NCBI GenBank assembly: GCA_964618895.1
Contig: CAZUDO010000084.1
Coordinates: forward strand, 1 to 51,740
DNA: 51,740 bases
Origin: CAZUDO01 sp964618895
GTDB taxonomy: Bacteria > Desulfobacterota > Binatia > DP-6
Direction of reading: 5' to 3'
The first letter of the stretch is position 1. The number at the start of each line of letters is the position of its first letter. Of the stretch, positions 26,989 through 36,630 are shown piece by piece. The notes below the pieces were generated by a model. The model was not told the origin of the DNA, did no database searches, and saw nothing but the letters and a program-made list of their open reading frames with translations. Position numbers and translations under genes: made by a program.

Positions 26989-28913
26989 GCGGCGACCGGT
27001 GTTCTGCGCGAGGCGGGCGGCGGGAGCGGTTCGGCCATGCCGTCCCCGGGTCGATCCAGATAGGTCTGCGCCCACAGCTCGAGGCACAGGAGCGCCCACA
27101 CCTGCCGGGCCCCACGCTCGCCGCGCCGGCCGGCGCCCGCCAGCAGGCGCTCGAGGCCGCGTGGGTCGAACCAGCCGCGGCCACGCACGCGCGCGTCGAG
27201 CAGCACCTCGCGGGCGAGCCGCCCGAAGTCGTCGCCGAACCAGCGCTCGAGCGGCATGCCGAAACCCTGCTTCGAGCGCCCCAGGATCTCGGGCGGCAGC
27301 AGGTCGCCCGCGACCTCCTTCAACACCCACTTGGTCACGTCGCCGCGCAGCTTGTACTCGAATGGGATGCGCGCCACGAACTCGAGCACCTCGTGATCGA
27401 GCAGCGGGCATCGCACCTCGAGCGATTCCAGCATGGACGTACGGTCCACCTTGACCAGCACGTCGTCGGTCATGTAGGTGACCGCGTCGAGATGGAGCAG
27501 GCCCGCCACCTCGCCCACCGCGGCGCGGGCTGGGGTGTACGCGGCGCGCGGCGCCGCGTAGGGATCGTGCGCGCCGAGCCGGCGGGCGAGCTCGGGCGAC
27601 AGCACCTGGGCCAGCTCGCGCGGCGGGAAGTAGCTCATCGCCTCGAGGTGGCGGTCCACGGCGTCGAGCGAGAGCCGATGGAGCTTCCGGCCCAGCGAGT
27701 GGTCGGCGGGCAACCAGAAGGCGGGCCACCCGGCGAGCCGTCGCAGCGGAGACGGGATGCGGTCCATCGCGGCATACCGGCGCGCCCACGCGTAGGTCGT
27801 GTAGCCCGCGAAGGCCTCGTCGCCGCCGTCGCCCGAGAGCGCCACCGTGACATGCCGGCGGGCCATCTCGGCCACGTAGTAGGTCGGGATCATCGAGGCG
27901 TCGGCGAACGGCTCGTCCATCTGCCACACCAGCCGGGGCAGGAGTTCGAGGGCCCGCGGCCGCACGACCAGCTCGTGATGGTCGGTGCCGAGATGCTCGG
28001 CCACCCGGCGCGCGTGCGCGAGCTCGGAGAAGTCCTCCTCCTCGAAGCCGACGCTGAAGGTCTTGACCGGCTCGCTCACCACCCGGCTCATGAGCGCCGT
28101 GACGACGCTCGAGTCGACACCGCCGGAGAGGAACGCGCCGAGCGGCACGTCCGACATGAGCCGCACGCGCACGGCCTCGACCAGTAGAGCGCGCAGGCGC
28201 TCGCAGTAGTACTCCGGCGTGTGGCCGGCGTCCGGCTCGACCGGCAGCGACCAGTAGCGCGCGACGCGCGGGCCTCGGGCATCGCACGTCAGCATGTGGG
28301 CGGGCGGCAGCTTGCGAACGCCCTTCCAGATGGTTCCGGGCGACGGCACATACTGGAAGGTCAGGTAGTCGGCGAGCGCGGCCTCGTCGATCTCGCGCGG
28401 CACCGACGGATCGAGCAGCAGCGCCTTGAGCTCGGAAGCGAACACGATGCGCCGCCCGTCGTCGTGATAGAAGAGCGGCTTCTTCCCGAGGCGATCTCGC
28501 GCCAGCAGCAGCCGGCGCCGCGCGCGATCGTAGAGTCCGAAGGCGAACATGCCGCGCAGATGCTGGAGCAACGCGTCGCCGTGTTCCTCGTACAGATGAA
28601 GCAACATCTCGGTATCGCATGAGCCGCGGAAGCGGTGCCCGCGCGCGGCCAGCGTGCCTTTGACCTCGGGCCAGTTGTAGAGCTCGCCGTTGAAAGTCAC
28701 CCACAGCGTCTCGTCCTCGTTCGGCATCGGCTGGTGTCCGCCGGGCGAGAGATCCACGATCGAGAGGCGGCGATGGGCGAGCGCCACCGGCCCTTCGTGC
28801 CAGAGGCCGCGGTCGTCGGGCCCACGGTGGCGGATGAGCCCGGCCTGGCGCTGGGCGAGCGCCGGGTCGGCTCGGCCGCCCGCGTAGTGGAACACCCCGT
28901 TGATGCCGCACAT
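26985..28913 (-). CDS. Asparagine synthase-type glutamine amidotransferase (second copy)
   Basis: A 642-residue AsnB-fold amidotransferase. Cys2 (MCGINGVFHYAGG), RHRGPDDRGLW, RLSIVDLSPGGHQP and FNGELYNWPE form the glutaminase half; SGGVDSS (263-269), TFSVGFEEEDFSELAHA, SGDGGDEAFAGYTTYA and DRTSMLESLEVRCPLLDHE the ATP-using half. The PP-loop is at the same residue number as in the copy at 21750-23696, but the two differ widely elsewhere (for example EEEDFSEL versus DAAGSYSEL), so they are diverged paralogs, each perhaps acting on a different sugar. It begins 2 nt after the upstream GT-C gene stop and is coupled to two GT4 genes downstream. Confidence 0.9.
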   Translation of the reverse strand: MCGINGVFHYAGGRADPALAQRQAGLIRHRGPDDRGLWHEGPVALAHRRLSIVDLSPGGHQPMPNEDETLWVTFNGELYNWPEVKGTLAARGHRFRGSCDTEMLLHLYEEHGDALLQHLRGMFAFGLYDRARRRLLLARDRLGKKPLFYHDDGRRIVFASELKALLLDPSVPREIDEAALADYLTFQYVPSPGTIWKGVRKLPPAHMLTCDARGPRVARYWSLPVEPDAGHTPEYYCERLRALLVEAVRVRLMSDVPLGAFLSGGVDSSVVTALMSRVVSEPVKTFSVGFEEEDFSELAHARRVAEHLGTDHHELVVRPRALELLPRLVWQMDEPFADASMIPTYYVAEMARRHVTVALSGDGGDEAFAGYTTYAWARRYAAMDRIPSPLRRLAGWPAFWLPADHSLGRKLHRLSLDAVDRHLEAMSYFPPRELAQVLSPELARRLGAHDPYAAPRAAYTPARAAVGEVAGLLHLDAVTYMTDDVLVKVDRTSMLESLEVRCPLLDHEVLEFVARIPFEYKLRGDVTKWVLKEVAGDLLPPEILGRSKQGFGMPLERWFGDDFGRLAREVLLDARVRGRGWFDPRGLERLLAGAGRRGERGARQVWALLCLELWAQTYLDRPGDGMAEPLPPPASRRTPVAA

Positions 28914-28915
28914 GG

Positions 28916-31495
28916 TCAGGCCCCCGGCCCGGGGACGCGACGCTTCACGATGAACGGCCCCATTTCGAGGCCCGCGTAAAAGTCGGCGTCCAGGAAGTAG
29001 TCGCTGAGACGATAGTTGGCGTAATGCGGCTGCACCAGCATGCGGATCTGCACCTGGTAGGCGCCGTCCGCAACGTCGTGCGGCACCGTGAGGGTGAACG
29101 AGTCGCGCACCACCTGATCGGGGGTCCAGAGGTCCACGCCGTACGCCCCGCCCACCGGCAGATGATCCGCGCGGAAGCGGTAGCGTTCACCGCGCACGCG
29201 CTCGATCAGCTTGCGGACCGGCTTCCCCACCGAGGCCGGAGGCTTCCAGCCGCCCGGTAGCGCCCGGTCGAAGCGCACCGCCACGACGTAGGTGCCGGGC
29301 GGCATGGGTGCCACCGCGCGCCAATCGGCCACCCCGTGGATGGTGTCGCCCGGCGCCCCGGCCCGCTGCGAGAGCGAGAATCGGCACAGTGCGGGCAGGG
29401 CCGGATCCAACTGCCTGCCGTGGGACCACAGCACCGGATCCCACCTCGCCACGAACGGACGCGGCGGGACCGGGCCGGCCAGCGTATCGAGGGCTTCGGG
29501 GTGGACGCGATAGACGACGAAATCGCCGGTGTCGAAGACCGGCTCGAAGGCGGCGCGCCGGCGGTCGAAACGGGCGCGCGCGGCCGTGAACCACGCCGGC
29601 CGCGGGGTCCAGTAGTCGAGCTCCGGCGGCTCCAGGAAGCGGTCGTTCAGCGCGATCGCGTCCACGCGGTGGCGCCGGAGCAGCTCGCGCACCCGCTCCC
29701 ACGACGCATGGGGATCGAGGGCGTCGCGTGCGTCGAGGATGCGCTGGAGGGCCCGTGAGTCGTTGGGCGAGCTGTGCTGATCCGAAAGCGTCACCACGAA
29801 AAGACCGGTGTGCATGGGCACCGAATAGGAGGTCGCCGGGTCCGAGAGCACCACGCTTCCGGCGGGCAACCCGGTCTTCATCCAGTCCAACGCGTCGGAC
29901 CACAGTGCGGTCCCGTAGGGTCGCTCGCTCGCCGCCTGCCCGGCGGGATCGACCAGCACGCGAGCGGAATCGTGGAGTACTGGTGCCAGGAGCGCGAGCA
30001 TTCCGGCCAGCGCCAGCGCGGGGCGCAGCCGAGAAGGCCCCCGCCGGAGCGCGGCGGCAAGACCGGGCAGCACCCACGCCAGGAGTGCCGCGAGCGGCAC
30101 CATCCAGATCATCCGCATGAGCAGGTAGCCGAGGCGCGGCTCGAGCAGCGCGACCACCGGCGGATTGAAGATGACCAGGGTCACGACCAGCGGAGTACTC
30201 AGCAGGTAGAGCACCGCCGGGTCCTGACGGCCCGCCCGCCACAACCAGGGCGCGGCGAGCGGAAACAGCACCCACCCGTTGCCGAGCCAGTCCCACAGCA
30301 CGCCGATCGAGACGATCGAAACGCCATCGGCGAGCCACATGATGCCCTGCGTCTGCGTATGGATGATGTTGGCGGGCGCATAGGACTGGCTCGCGCGCCA
30401 GGCGAGATAGGGCAGCCCGGCGAGCCCGAGCGCCAGCGACGTGCCCGCGAGACGCCCCACACGCCCGGTCCAACGCCGATCCGCCACCAGCATCCCCAGC
30501 CCGAGTGCCGTGAACACCATGGCGAACTGGAGGGCGTAGTAGACGTGGGCCGCCATGGCCCCGAGCGCCAGCCCCACGGCGGCGAGCCGCGTGGCCCGCG
30601 TGCGATGCGTGAGGTCGGCCAGCACGGCGGCCGCGGTCGCCAACGCCAGCTGATCGCCGAGCTTGGTGGCGAACACCGCCTCGCGCACGAACTGCTCCCC
30701 CAGCGACCCGCCATAGGTCAGGAGCCACGCCCAGCCCGCCACCGCCGCCCCCGGCGGGCCGCGCAGCAGGAACCCAAAGGCCGCCGCGATCAGCACGAAC
30801 AGCGGCACCAGACAGGCGGGCAGGATGCGCCAGGTCACCAGCGGATCGACCGCGGCGAGCCGGGCGATGAGGGCCACCTGCGGGTGCCAGAGGCCCTTGC
30901 GTGGGTCGACCCCATCCGCTCCCGCGTCGCGGAAGAAGGCGTCACGCGGGAACGCGTCGCCGCTCGCCAGCATGCGGCGGATGGTGCCGACGTGGTCGGG
31001 TGAATCGGACGAGAGGCCGAGCGGGGCGCCGAGACGGCCGGCGTGCCAGGCCCCGACGCCGGCCGCGATGAGCAGGGCGGCCAGCGTCGCGCGCGTCCAG
31101 GGGCGCGACGCCGGACCACCGGCCATGCTCGCGCCCTCCACCACCGCCGCCGCCCGCCGCCCGCTGCGCCATAGCGCGAGCGCCCACAGGAGCGCGGTCA
31201 CGGGGAGCGACCCCCACGCGAGCACGGTGAACGGCAGCCCGACCGCGCGGGCGCCAAGGATCAGCGCACCCTGCCAGGCGACCCCGAACCCCAGCGACCA
31301 GCCGGGCGCGAGCCACGCGCCTCCGGGCGGCATCCCCCCGAGGGCCACGAAGGCGTAGCCGGGAAGCATGACGAGGATCAGGAAGGCGAGCGCGACGCGG
31401 GCCTCCGCCGGCAGGGCGCTCAGGCCGCCGGCGGCCAGCACCACGTGGACGAGGAGTGCGGCCACGACCATCCCGGCGCGCAGGCGGGTTCTCAT
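28916..31495 (-). CDS. Large GT-C-like membrane protein with C-terminal soluble domain
   Basis: An 859-residue protein with about a dozen or more membrane segments in the first ~540 residues and a ~300-residue extracytoplasmic C-terminal part. The loop after the fourth or fifth helix holds GLSSDSPDHVGTIRRML, an acidic-His motif like that of GT-C enzymes, followed by FPRDAFFRDAG and GLWHPQVALIARL. The C-terminal region includes SDALDWMKTGLPAGSVVLSD, typical of outer-facing parts of such proteins, and a beta-rich end (FTLTVPHDVADGAYQVQIRM). No named family is recognised with confidence. ATG 31495 was preferred over an upstream start because it makes a 4-bp ATGA overlap and has GGAG 9 nt before it. 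Confidence 0.6.
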   Translation of the reverse strand: MRTRLRAGMVVAALLVHVVLAAGGLSALPAEARVALAFLILVMLPGYAFVALGGMPPGGAWLAPGWSLGFGVAWQGALILGARAVGLPFTVLAWGSLPVTALLWALALWRSGRRAAAVVEGASMAGGPASRPWTRATLAALLIAAGVGAWHAGRLGAPLGLSSDSPDHVGTIRRMLASGDAFPRDAFFRDAGADGVDPRKGLWHPQVALIARLAAVDPLVTWRILPACLVPLFVLIAAAFGFLLRGPPGAAVAGWAWLLTYGGSLGEQFVREAVFATKLGDQLALATAAAVLADLTHRTRATRLAAVGLALGAMAAHVYYALQFAMVFTALGLGMLVADRRWTGRVGRLAGTSLALGLAGLPYLAWRASQSYAPANIIHTQTQGIMWLADGVSIVSIGVLWDWLGNGWVLFPLAAPWLWRAGRQDPAVLYLLSTPLVVTLVIFNPPVVALLEPRLGYLLMRMIWMVPLAALLAWVLPGLAAALRRGPSRLRPALALAGMLALLAPVLHDSARVLVDPAGQAASERPYGTALWSDALDWMKTGLPAGSVVLSDPATSYSVPMHTGLFVVTLSDQHSSPNDSRALQRILDARDALDPHASWERVRELLRRHRVDAIALNDRFLEPPELDYWTPRPAWFTAARARFDRRRAAFEPVFDTGDFVVYRVHPEALDTLAGPVPPRPFVARWDPVLWSHGRQLDPALPALCRFSLSQRAGAPGDTIHGVADWRAVAPMPPGTYVVAVRFDRALPGGWKPPASVGKPVRKLIERVRGERYRFRADHLPVGGAYGVDLWTPDQVVRDSFTLTVPHDVADGAYQVQIRMLVQPHYANYRLSDYFLDADFYAGLEMGPFIVKRRVPGPGA

Positions 31496-33498
31496 GGGGC
31501 GGCGCTCCATTGGAAGATCGCGATGTCGTCATTGTGGTACACCTGTCGGTACCCGGGATGGGTCCGCGCGAGTTCCCGGCCCCAGCGGGCGGGGTCGCCT
31601 GAACCGCGGCGCCGCAGGGTCACGAACACCGGACGTCCCAGCGCGTGGAGGAAGGTCCTCATCTCGTGCGTGGGTGCCGCGAGGGCGCTCAGCTGCATCG
31701 CGGCGTGGCGTCGCGCATCGAGGGCGGACGTGCGGTAGCGCCAGTTCTGCTCCCATCGTTCCCCGCCGGTCATCACGCTGCGGCGCGCCCTCACCGGCAG
31801 GTCGAGGGAGAGATCGGGATCCACGAAGATCGCATCCCGGGGAGTGTGCGCTCGCGCCCATCGCATGCCCTCGAGCTCGCCCGCCTGGGGGTGCTCCCAC
31901 GCCGCCCCGAACTGGCCGCGCTCGGTCGCGAACGCCCACAGGGCGATTGCGACCGTGGGCACGATCGCCACCAGCAGCCCGGCCATGAGGAAGCGGCGTG
32001 CCGGTCCGCCCAGGCGGGAGATGCGCTCCACCCACACGAGCCCGGCCGGGGCGGAGAGCAGGAGGAAGAGCAGGTTGAAGAACTTGCTCTGGTTGAGCCC
32101 CGGCAGCCACACGGAGAGCCCCGCGACGGTGAGGAGGACGGCGAACACGAGCAGGTCGCGCGCGCCGGCCACGCGATGTCGCGCGTTCCAGAGCCACGCC
32201 ATGCCCGCCGGGACCACCAACAGGCCCGCGAGGAGCCAGGTGCCTAGGGCGAGCGGGGAGAACCCGAGCGCCACAATGTTCTGCTTCCCCACCGTCGTGA
32301 TGGCCAGATAGGGCGACAGGAGGGCGACCGCCGCCGCGATTACCACGATCAGCGGCAGGAGCACGTGCCTCAGATGTCGCTCCCCCGGCGATCGTGAGCG
32401 CCACAGGGCCCACCACCACCAGCCGCCGGCCAGCATCGCTCCGCTCCAGCCCACGACGCTGTGGATGAACATCGCGGCGCCGAACGCGAGCCCGAGCGCC
32501 ACACCCTCGCGCCGCCCTGGCCGCGCGATGAAATCGAGCAGGGTGAGGAGCAGCAGCGTGAATTGCGCGAGCCCGAGCGCGAACGGGGTGAGGACCAGGA
32601 ACTTGTCGCCGAAGAACGCCATCGAGGAGTGGAGCGTCCAGGTGCTCATCATCTGGAGGGCGGGACTCGCGCCCATCGTCACGAGCCGCTTCACCTCGTC
32701 CCACCCCACCACCTCACCCGTCAAGGCACGCACCCCGATCCAGACCCAAGAGAACGGCGCGTAGCCGAGTGTTGCGACGGCCACCGCCCCCCATACCCCG
32801 GAGGCACCCGCCCCCAGACGCCGGGCCAGCTGGCAGACACCCAGCATCACGGCCACCGCTCCCGTCAGGTTGAGGACGATGAGCGGCGTCCATACCGTGA
32901 GCGCGGGGGCGATCGCGACCCACAGCGCCGCCCAGGCGTGATAGCCCCAGAAGTAGAGGAGCCGGAGCCCGGCGAAATAGGGATCCTCGGGAGGCACGCC
33001 GCGGTCAGCCATCTGGAGGGTCACCGCCGCGTGGAACCAGCCGTCCGAGCGCGGCGGAAGCCACGGGTTGCCGAGCAGCAGGGCTGCCACCAGCGCAGTC
33101 CAGAGCGCGGCCGCGAGCCACGGTATCGCGCCCTCGTGCTCACGCGCGGGCCCACCCCCGGCCCCGGCTCGACTCGCAAAGGCCGCCATCAGGGCTGCCG
33201 CGGCGATCAAGCCCAACACCGTCCGCGCGGCGATTTCGGGAGTTGCGCCGAGGGCCAGCAGGAGCGCCGCCGCTCCGCCGGCCAGGAACGGCGCGGTCGC
33301 CAGCGCGAAGAGCGCGCGGCCCGCCGCTCCCGCCCGCGGCGCGAGGACCGGCGCCACCAACGCTCCCGGCGCGACGCCCAGCGCCAAGGTGAGGAGGAGC
33401 ACAGCCAGCGGCGCTGGCCACGGGACGGGCGCGGCGGCGGCGGCCGCCACGACGCCGAGCCCGAGCGCTCCCCAGCGCACGCGCCGCCCGTCAGCCAC
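31492..33498 (-). CDS. GT-C-like membrane protein
   Basis: A 668-residue polytopic membrane protein with about twelve or more hydrophobic segments. The loop near residue 150 has NPWLPPRSDGWFHAAVTLQM, where D-G-W-F-H matches the D-x-x-x-H motif of GT-C glycosyltransferases such as oligosaccharyltransferase-like proteins, and a second loop has EDPYFAGLRLLYFWGYH. The C-terminal ~130 residues are soluble (GMRWARAHTPRDAIFVDPDL). Organisation parallels the next gene, so the pair may be ancient paralogs or work together. GTG 33498 is favoured, with GAGG 6 nt upstream and an 8-bp overlap with the flippase stop; another GTG at 33525 is possible. Confidence 0.6.
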   Translation of the reverse strand: MADGRRVRWGALGLGVVAAAAAAPVPWPAPLAVLLLTLALGVAPGALVAPVLAPRAGAAGRALFALATAPFLAGGAAALLLALGATPEIAARTVLGLIAAAALMAAFASRAGAGGGPAREHEGAIPWLAAALWTALVAALLLGNPWLPPRSDGWFHAAVTLQMADRGVPPEDPYFAGLRLLYFWGYHAWAALWVAIAPALTVWTPLIVLNLTGAVAVMLGVCQLARRLGAGASGVWGAVAVATLGYAPFSWVWIGVRALTGEVVGWDEVKRLVTMGASPALQMMSTWTLHSSMAFFGDKFLVLTPFALGLAQFTLLLLTLLDFIARPGRREGVALGLAFGAAMFIHSVVGWSGAMLAGGWWWWALWRSRSPGERHLRHVLLPLIVVIAAAVALLSPYLAITTVGKQNIVALGFSPLALGTWLLAGLLVVPAGMAWLWNARHRVAGARDLLVFAVLLTVAGLSVWLPGLNQSKFFNLLFLLLSAPAGLVWVERISRLGGPARRFLMAGLLVAIVPTVAIALWAFATERGQFGAAWEHPQAGELEGMRWARAHTPRDAIFVDPDLSLDLPVRARRSVMTGGERWEQNWRYRTSALDARRHAAMQLSALAAPTHEMRTFLHALGRPVFVTLRRRGSGDPARWGRELARTHPGYRQVYHNDDIAIFQWSAAP

Positions 33499-35014
33499 GC
33501 GCGGCCTCGCCGCGTCGTCTGGCACCCGGCCACGGCCAATTCAACTCGCCCGCCAGCCGCTTGAGCCCGATGCCGCGCGCGAGCGGGACGATCAACACGC
33601 CGTAAAGGAGGAGCCAGCCCAGAGCCGAGCCGACGAAGCGCAGGGCTCGCATCGGCCCCGGCGGACCGTAGGTGGGGAAGAAACGCTCGAAGCCATAGGC
33701 GAGAGGGATTGCGATGAGCAGCGGCAGGAATGCGCGTACGAGAAACAGCAGCCGCGCGCGACGCCCGCCGCCCATGCTGCGGTCGGCGAGCGCGATGAGC
33801 ACCGCGCTGTTGACGGCGTAGGTGACGAAGGTGGCCCACGCCACGCCGCGGATGCCGTAGCCGAGCCGGATGGCGACCAGGTCGAGGACCACTCCGAGCG
33901 TGGTCATCCCCAGCGCCACCGGCACCAGCAGCCGCTGCCGTCCCAGGGTCATGAGCACGATGGAGCCCAGGTTGGAGAGGGACAGCCCGGCGGCGCTGAA
34001 GCACAGGATGCGCAGCGCGGGCACCCCGTCTTTGAAGCTGGGCAGCAGCCAATCCACCGCGTCGTCCGCCCCCATGTAGGCGAGCGCGCACAACGCAGGC
34101 AACAGCACCGACAGCGCCCGCATGGCGCGCTGCACCTGATCGCGGATCTCGGCCGGCGCATCGCCGCCCTCGCGATACCGCTGCACCAGCTGCGGGTAGA
34201 GCACGTAGGCGATGGCGTCAGGAAGCGTGAGCAGGAAGCCGACCGCCATCACCGCGAGCCCGTAGAGCCCGAGCGAATGGGTTCCGAGGAAACGGAGGAT
34301 GATGACCCGGTCGAGGCTGCGCATGATGAAGTTCGACAGCGTATAGATGAACATGGGGAAGCCGATGGAGAGCAGGGTGAGCGAGTCCTGCGCGAGGATC
34401 GGGATCCGCGGCACCACCGCGCGCCCCTGCCAGAGGACGCTCAGCGTCGCGACCAGTGTGCCGGCGAACCAACCCCACAGGAGTCCCCAGATGTTGAGCG
34501 TCGGGATGAGCGCCAGCCCGAGCCCCACGCCGAACGTCCCCTGCAGGAGGAACCACAGACTCACCGCGGTGAGGTTCCCGTGCGAACGGAGCAGCGTCAG
34601 GTGGTAGTAGGAGACGGCATGGAGCGTCACGCACGCCAGCGCCACGACCACACCCCCGAATCCCCACGCGTTGGCGATCTGCCCGGTGGAGCGCGCGAAG
34701 TACAGGAGGCCCGCGGCCGTGAACACGCCGGTCGTGACCAGCACGTTCAAGAGTCCCGCTCGCTTCAAGCGATCGAGGCGCGCCGCGTCGCCGTCCACGA
34801 TGCGGGCCGGCACCGCCTGGTCGAGCCCCGAGAAGGTCCCGGCCGGCGCATAGGTGCCGTAGTCCACGATCAGCATGATGGCGTTCCAGGCACCGTACCC
34901 GCCCGGGCCCAGCATCCGGGCCGCGACCAGGCCGCGCAGCGTGGTGAGGAACCGCACCAGGTACTGGCTGATCGCCAAGCCAAGCGAATCACGGATGAAC
35001 TTGCGCAGGTGCAT
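33491..35014 (-). CDS. Wzx-type polysaccharide flippase (MOP superfamily), copy 1
   Basis: A 507-residue transporter with about 12-14 membrane helices of the polysaccharide biosynthesis/MATE-like superfamily, which flips undecaprenyl-linked repeat units across the inner membrane. The N-terminus RDSLGLAISQYLVRFLTTLRGLVAARMLGPGGYGAWNAI holds the family pattern (RG..A..LGP..YG), and FPMFIYTLSNFIMRSLDRVI with LGLYGLAVMAVGFLLTLPDA starts the second half. It lies directly downstream of a second flippase gene that shares YGAWNA, DYGTYA, GLD and GLLWGW at matching places, so the two are tandem paralogs. ATG 35014 fits the paralog's N-terminus exactly; a much longer frame through the upstream gene is rejected. 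Confidence 0.88.
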   Translation of the reverse strand: MHLRKFIRDSLGLAISQYLVRFLTTLRGLVAARMLGPGGYGAWNAIMLIVDYGTYAPAGTFSGLDQAVPARIVDGDAARLDRLKRAGLLNVLVTTGVFTAAGLLYFARSTGQIANAWGFGGVVVALACVTLHAVSYYHLTLLRSHGNLTAVSLWFLLQGTFGVGLGLALIPTLNIWGLLWGWFAGTLVATLSVLWQGRAVVPRIPILAQDSLTLLSIGFPMFIYTLSNFIMRSLDRVIILRFLGTHSLGLYGLAVMAVGFLLTLPDAIAYVLYPQLVQRYREGGDAPAEIRDQVQRAMRALSVLLPALCALAYMGADDAVDWLLPSFKDGVPALRILCFSAAGLSLSNLGSIVLMTLGRQRLLVPVALGMTTLGVVLDLVAIRLGYGIRGVAWATFVTYAVNSAVLIALADRSMGGGRRARLLFLVRAFLPLLIAIPLAYGFERFFPTYGPPGPMRALRFVGSALGWLLLYGVLIVPLARGIGLKRLAGELNWPWPGARRRGEAARG

Positions 35015-35028
35015 CGGGAAAGACGTCC

Positions 35029-36504
35029 TCAGGTCCCGGCCGTGCGGCCGGCCAGCCACCCGCGCGCGATACGGCCGAGCCCTACACCGCGACCGAACCA
35101 CCACAGGACCGGGAGGTAGGCGACCACCACCGCGCACGACGGGAGCACCGGGGCGCCGCCCGAGCCCGCCCCGACGGACGCGCACGCCGCCAGTGCCAGT
35201 GCCCCCGCCCAGAGCGCGGGCACGAAGCTGGCGAGCGCGAATCCCAGCCGCTGCGGGACGGTGGCGTACAGCCCGCGTGCGGCGAGGACCACCAGGCCGA
35301 GCGCGAAGCCGCCGTAGCCGGCCGCCGCCGCCAGCGCGATCGAGGCCGGCCGATGATCGCGCGAGGCGACGCCGAACACGAGCACCACGGTCACGAGCGC
35401 CATGCCGGCCACCATCGCCAGCAGTGCGGGGCGCGGGCCGCTCGCCAGCACGAAGTAGCCGGGGAGGGTCGCCGCCGAGAGCATGAGGGCGCCGAGCGCG
35501 AGCCAGCGCAACGCGGGCACTCCCTCGCTGAAGGCGGGCAGCACCCAGCTGATCACCGGCGCCGCCCACACGATCCCCACGGCCACCACCGGCGGCAGTA
35601 CCACCGCCAGCGCGCGGTGGGTGCGCCTCACCTCGTCGCGGGTGCGCTCGGGGTCGCGGGCGCCCTGGGCCGCCGCCGACATGCGCGGGTAGAGCACGGT
35701 CGCCGCGGCCTCGGGGAGATAGAGGATGAGTCCCACCGCCATCAGACCCAGGCTGTAGAGTCCCAGCCCTTCGGTGCCGGCGTAGCGCACGAACGCGAGG
35801 CGATCCACCGACCGGAGCACCAGCGAGCCGACGAAGAAGCCGAATACCGGGAGGCCCAGCCACGCGAGCGAAAGCCCGTTCCTGAGGCCGCCGGGCATGA
35901 GCGGCGGGCGGACGGGCCCGCCGCGCAGCCAGACGAGCGCCGCCAGCGAACCCGCGATCCAGCCCCACAACAGCCCCCACACCGAAAACCTGGCGACCAG
36001 CGCCACCCCGAGGCCGCCGCCTAGTACCGCCTGGGTTGCCAGTGAGGTGCTCACCCGCTGGAACTCGCCGTGCGCCCGCAGCGAGCCCGCGTGGTACTGG
36101 ATCGCGACCTGGAGGAACACCGCCACCAGCATGAGCGCGGCCGCGCCCCAGCCCCAGGGGGCCGCGATCTGGCGGGCGCCGGTGGCGAGGTACGCCGCCA
36201 CGACCAGCGCAAACAGCAAGACGCCCAGCACGGCCACGGCCCAGGCGCCGGCCATCAGGCGGCCCGCGCGGGCGCGATCGTTCCGCGCGGCAGCCGGCGG
36301 CAGATCGAGATCGAGCCCCTGGAGCGCCCCGCCCGACGCGTAGGTACCGTAGTCGAGCAGCAGATTGAGGGCATTCCACGCCCCGTAGCCGAGCGGGCCC
36401 AGGGCCGCCGCGGCGACCACGCCGCGCAAGAGCACGGCGAGGCGTGCCACGTACTGGCCGAGCGCGGTGCCCAGCGTGTCCCGGACGAAGGTGCGGGCGT
36501 GCAA
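35029..36504 (-). CDS. Wzx-type polysaccharide flippase (MOP superfamily), copy 2
   Basis: A 491-residue flippase-like protein with about 12-14 membrane helices. Its N-terminus RDTLGTALGQYVARLAVLL and LGPLGYGAWNALNLLLDYGT line up with the copy at 33491-35014, as do SVWGLLWGWIAGSL, FFVGSLVLRSVDRLAFV and GLGLYSLGLMAVGLILYLPE. The two genes are 14 nt apart and co-oriented, consistent with a tandem duplication followed by divergence; separate copies could flip different units or form a heteromer (inference). It is first in the region E unit and diverges from the aminotransferase gene across 126 nt that show only a weak TAGAAT element. Confidence 0.87.
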   Translation of the reverse strand: MHARTFVRDTLGTALGQYVARLAVLLRGVVAAAALGPLGYGAWNALNLLLDYGTYASGGALQGLDLDLPPAAARNDRARAGRLMAGAWAVAVLGVLLFALVVAAYLATGARQIAAPWGWGAAALMLVAVFLQVAIQYHAGSLRAHGEFQRVSTSLATQAVLGGGLGVALVARFSVWGLLWGWIAGSLAALVWLRGGPVRPPLMPGGLRNGLSLAWLGLPVFGFFVGSLVLRSVDRLAFVRYAGTEGLGLYSLGLMAVGLILYLPEAAATVLYPRMSAAAQGARDPERTRDEVRRTHRALAVVLPPVVAVGIVWAAPVISWVLPAFSEGVPALRWLALGALMLSAATLPGYFVLASGPRPALLAMVAGMALVTVVLVFGVASRDHRPASIALAAAAGYGGFALGLVVLAARGLYATVPQRLGFALASFVPALWAGALALAACASVGAGSGGAPVLPSCAVVVAYLPVLWWFGRGVGLGRIARGWLAGRTAGT

Positions 36505-36630
36505 TGTGTTTCGCGCTCCTTAGGCCCGCGCCCCGGCTTGGGCCCAGGCTTCGGAGTAGCCGACCGGGACTCCGTGGCATAGAATCGTCGCTCGCATGCG
36601 CCACGCCCTCCCTCCCGCGGTCGCCCGGCG

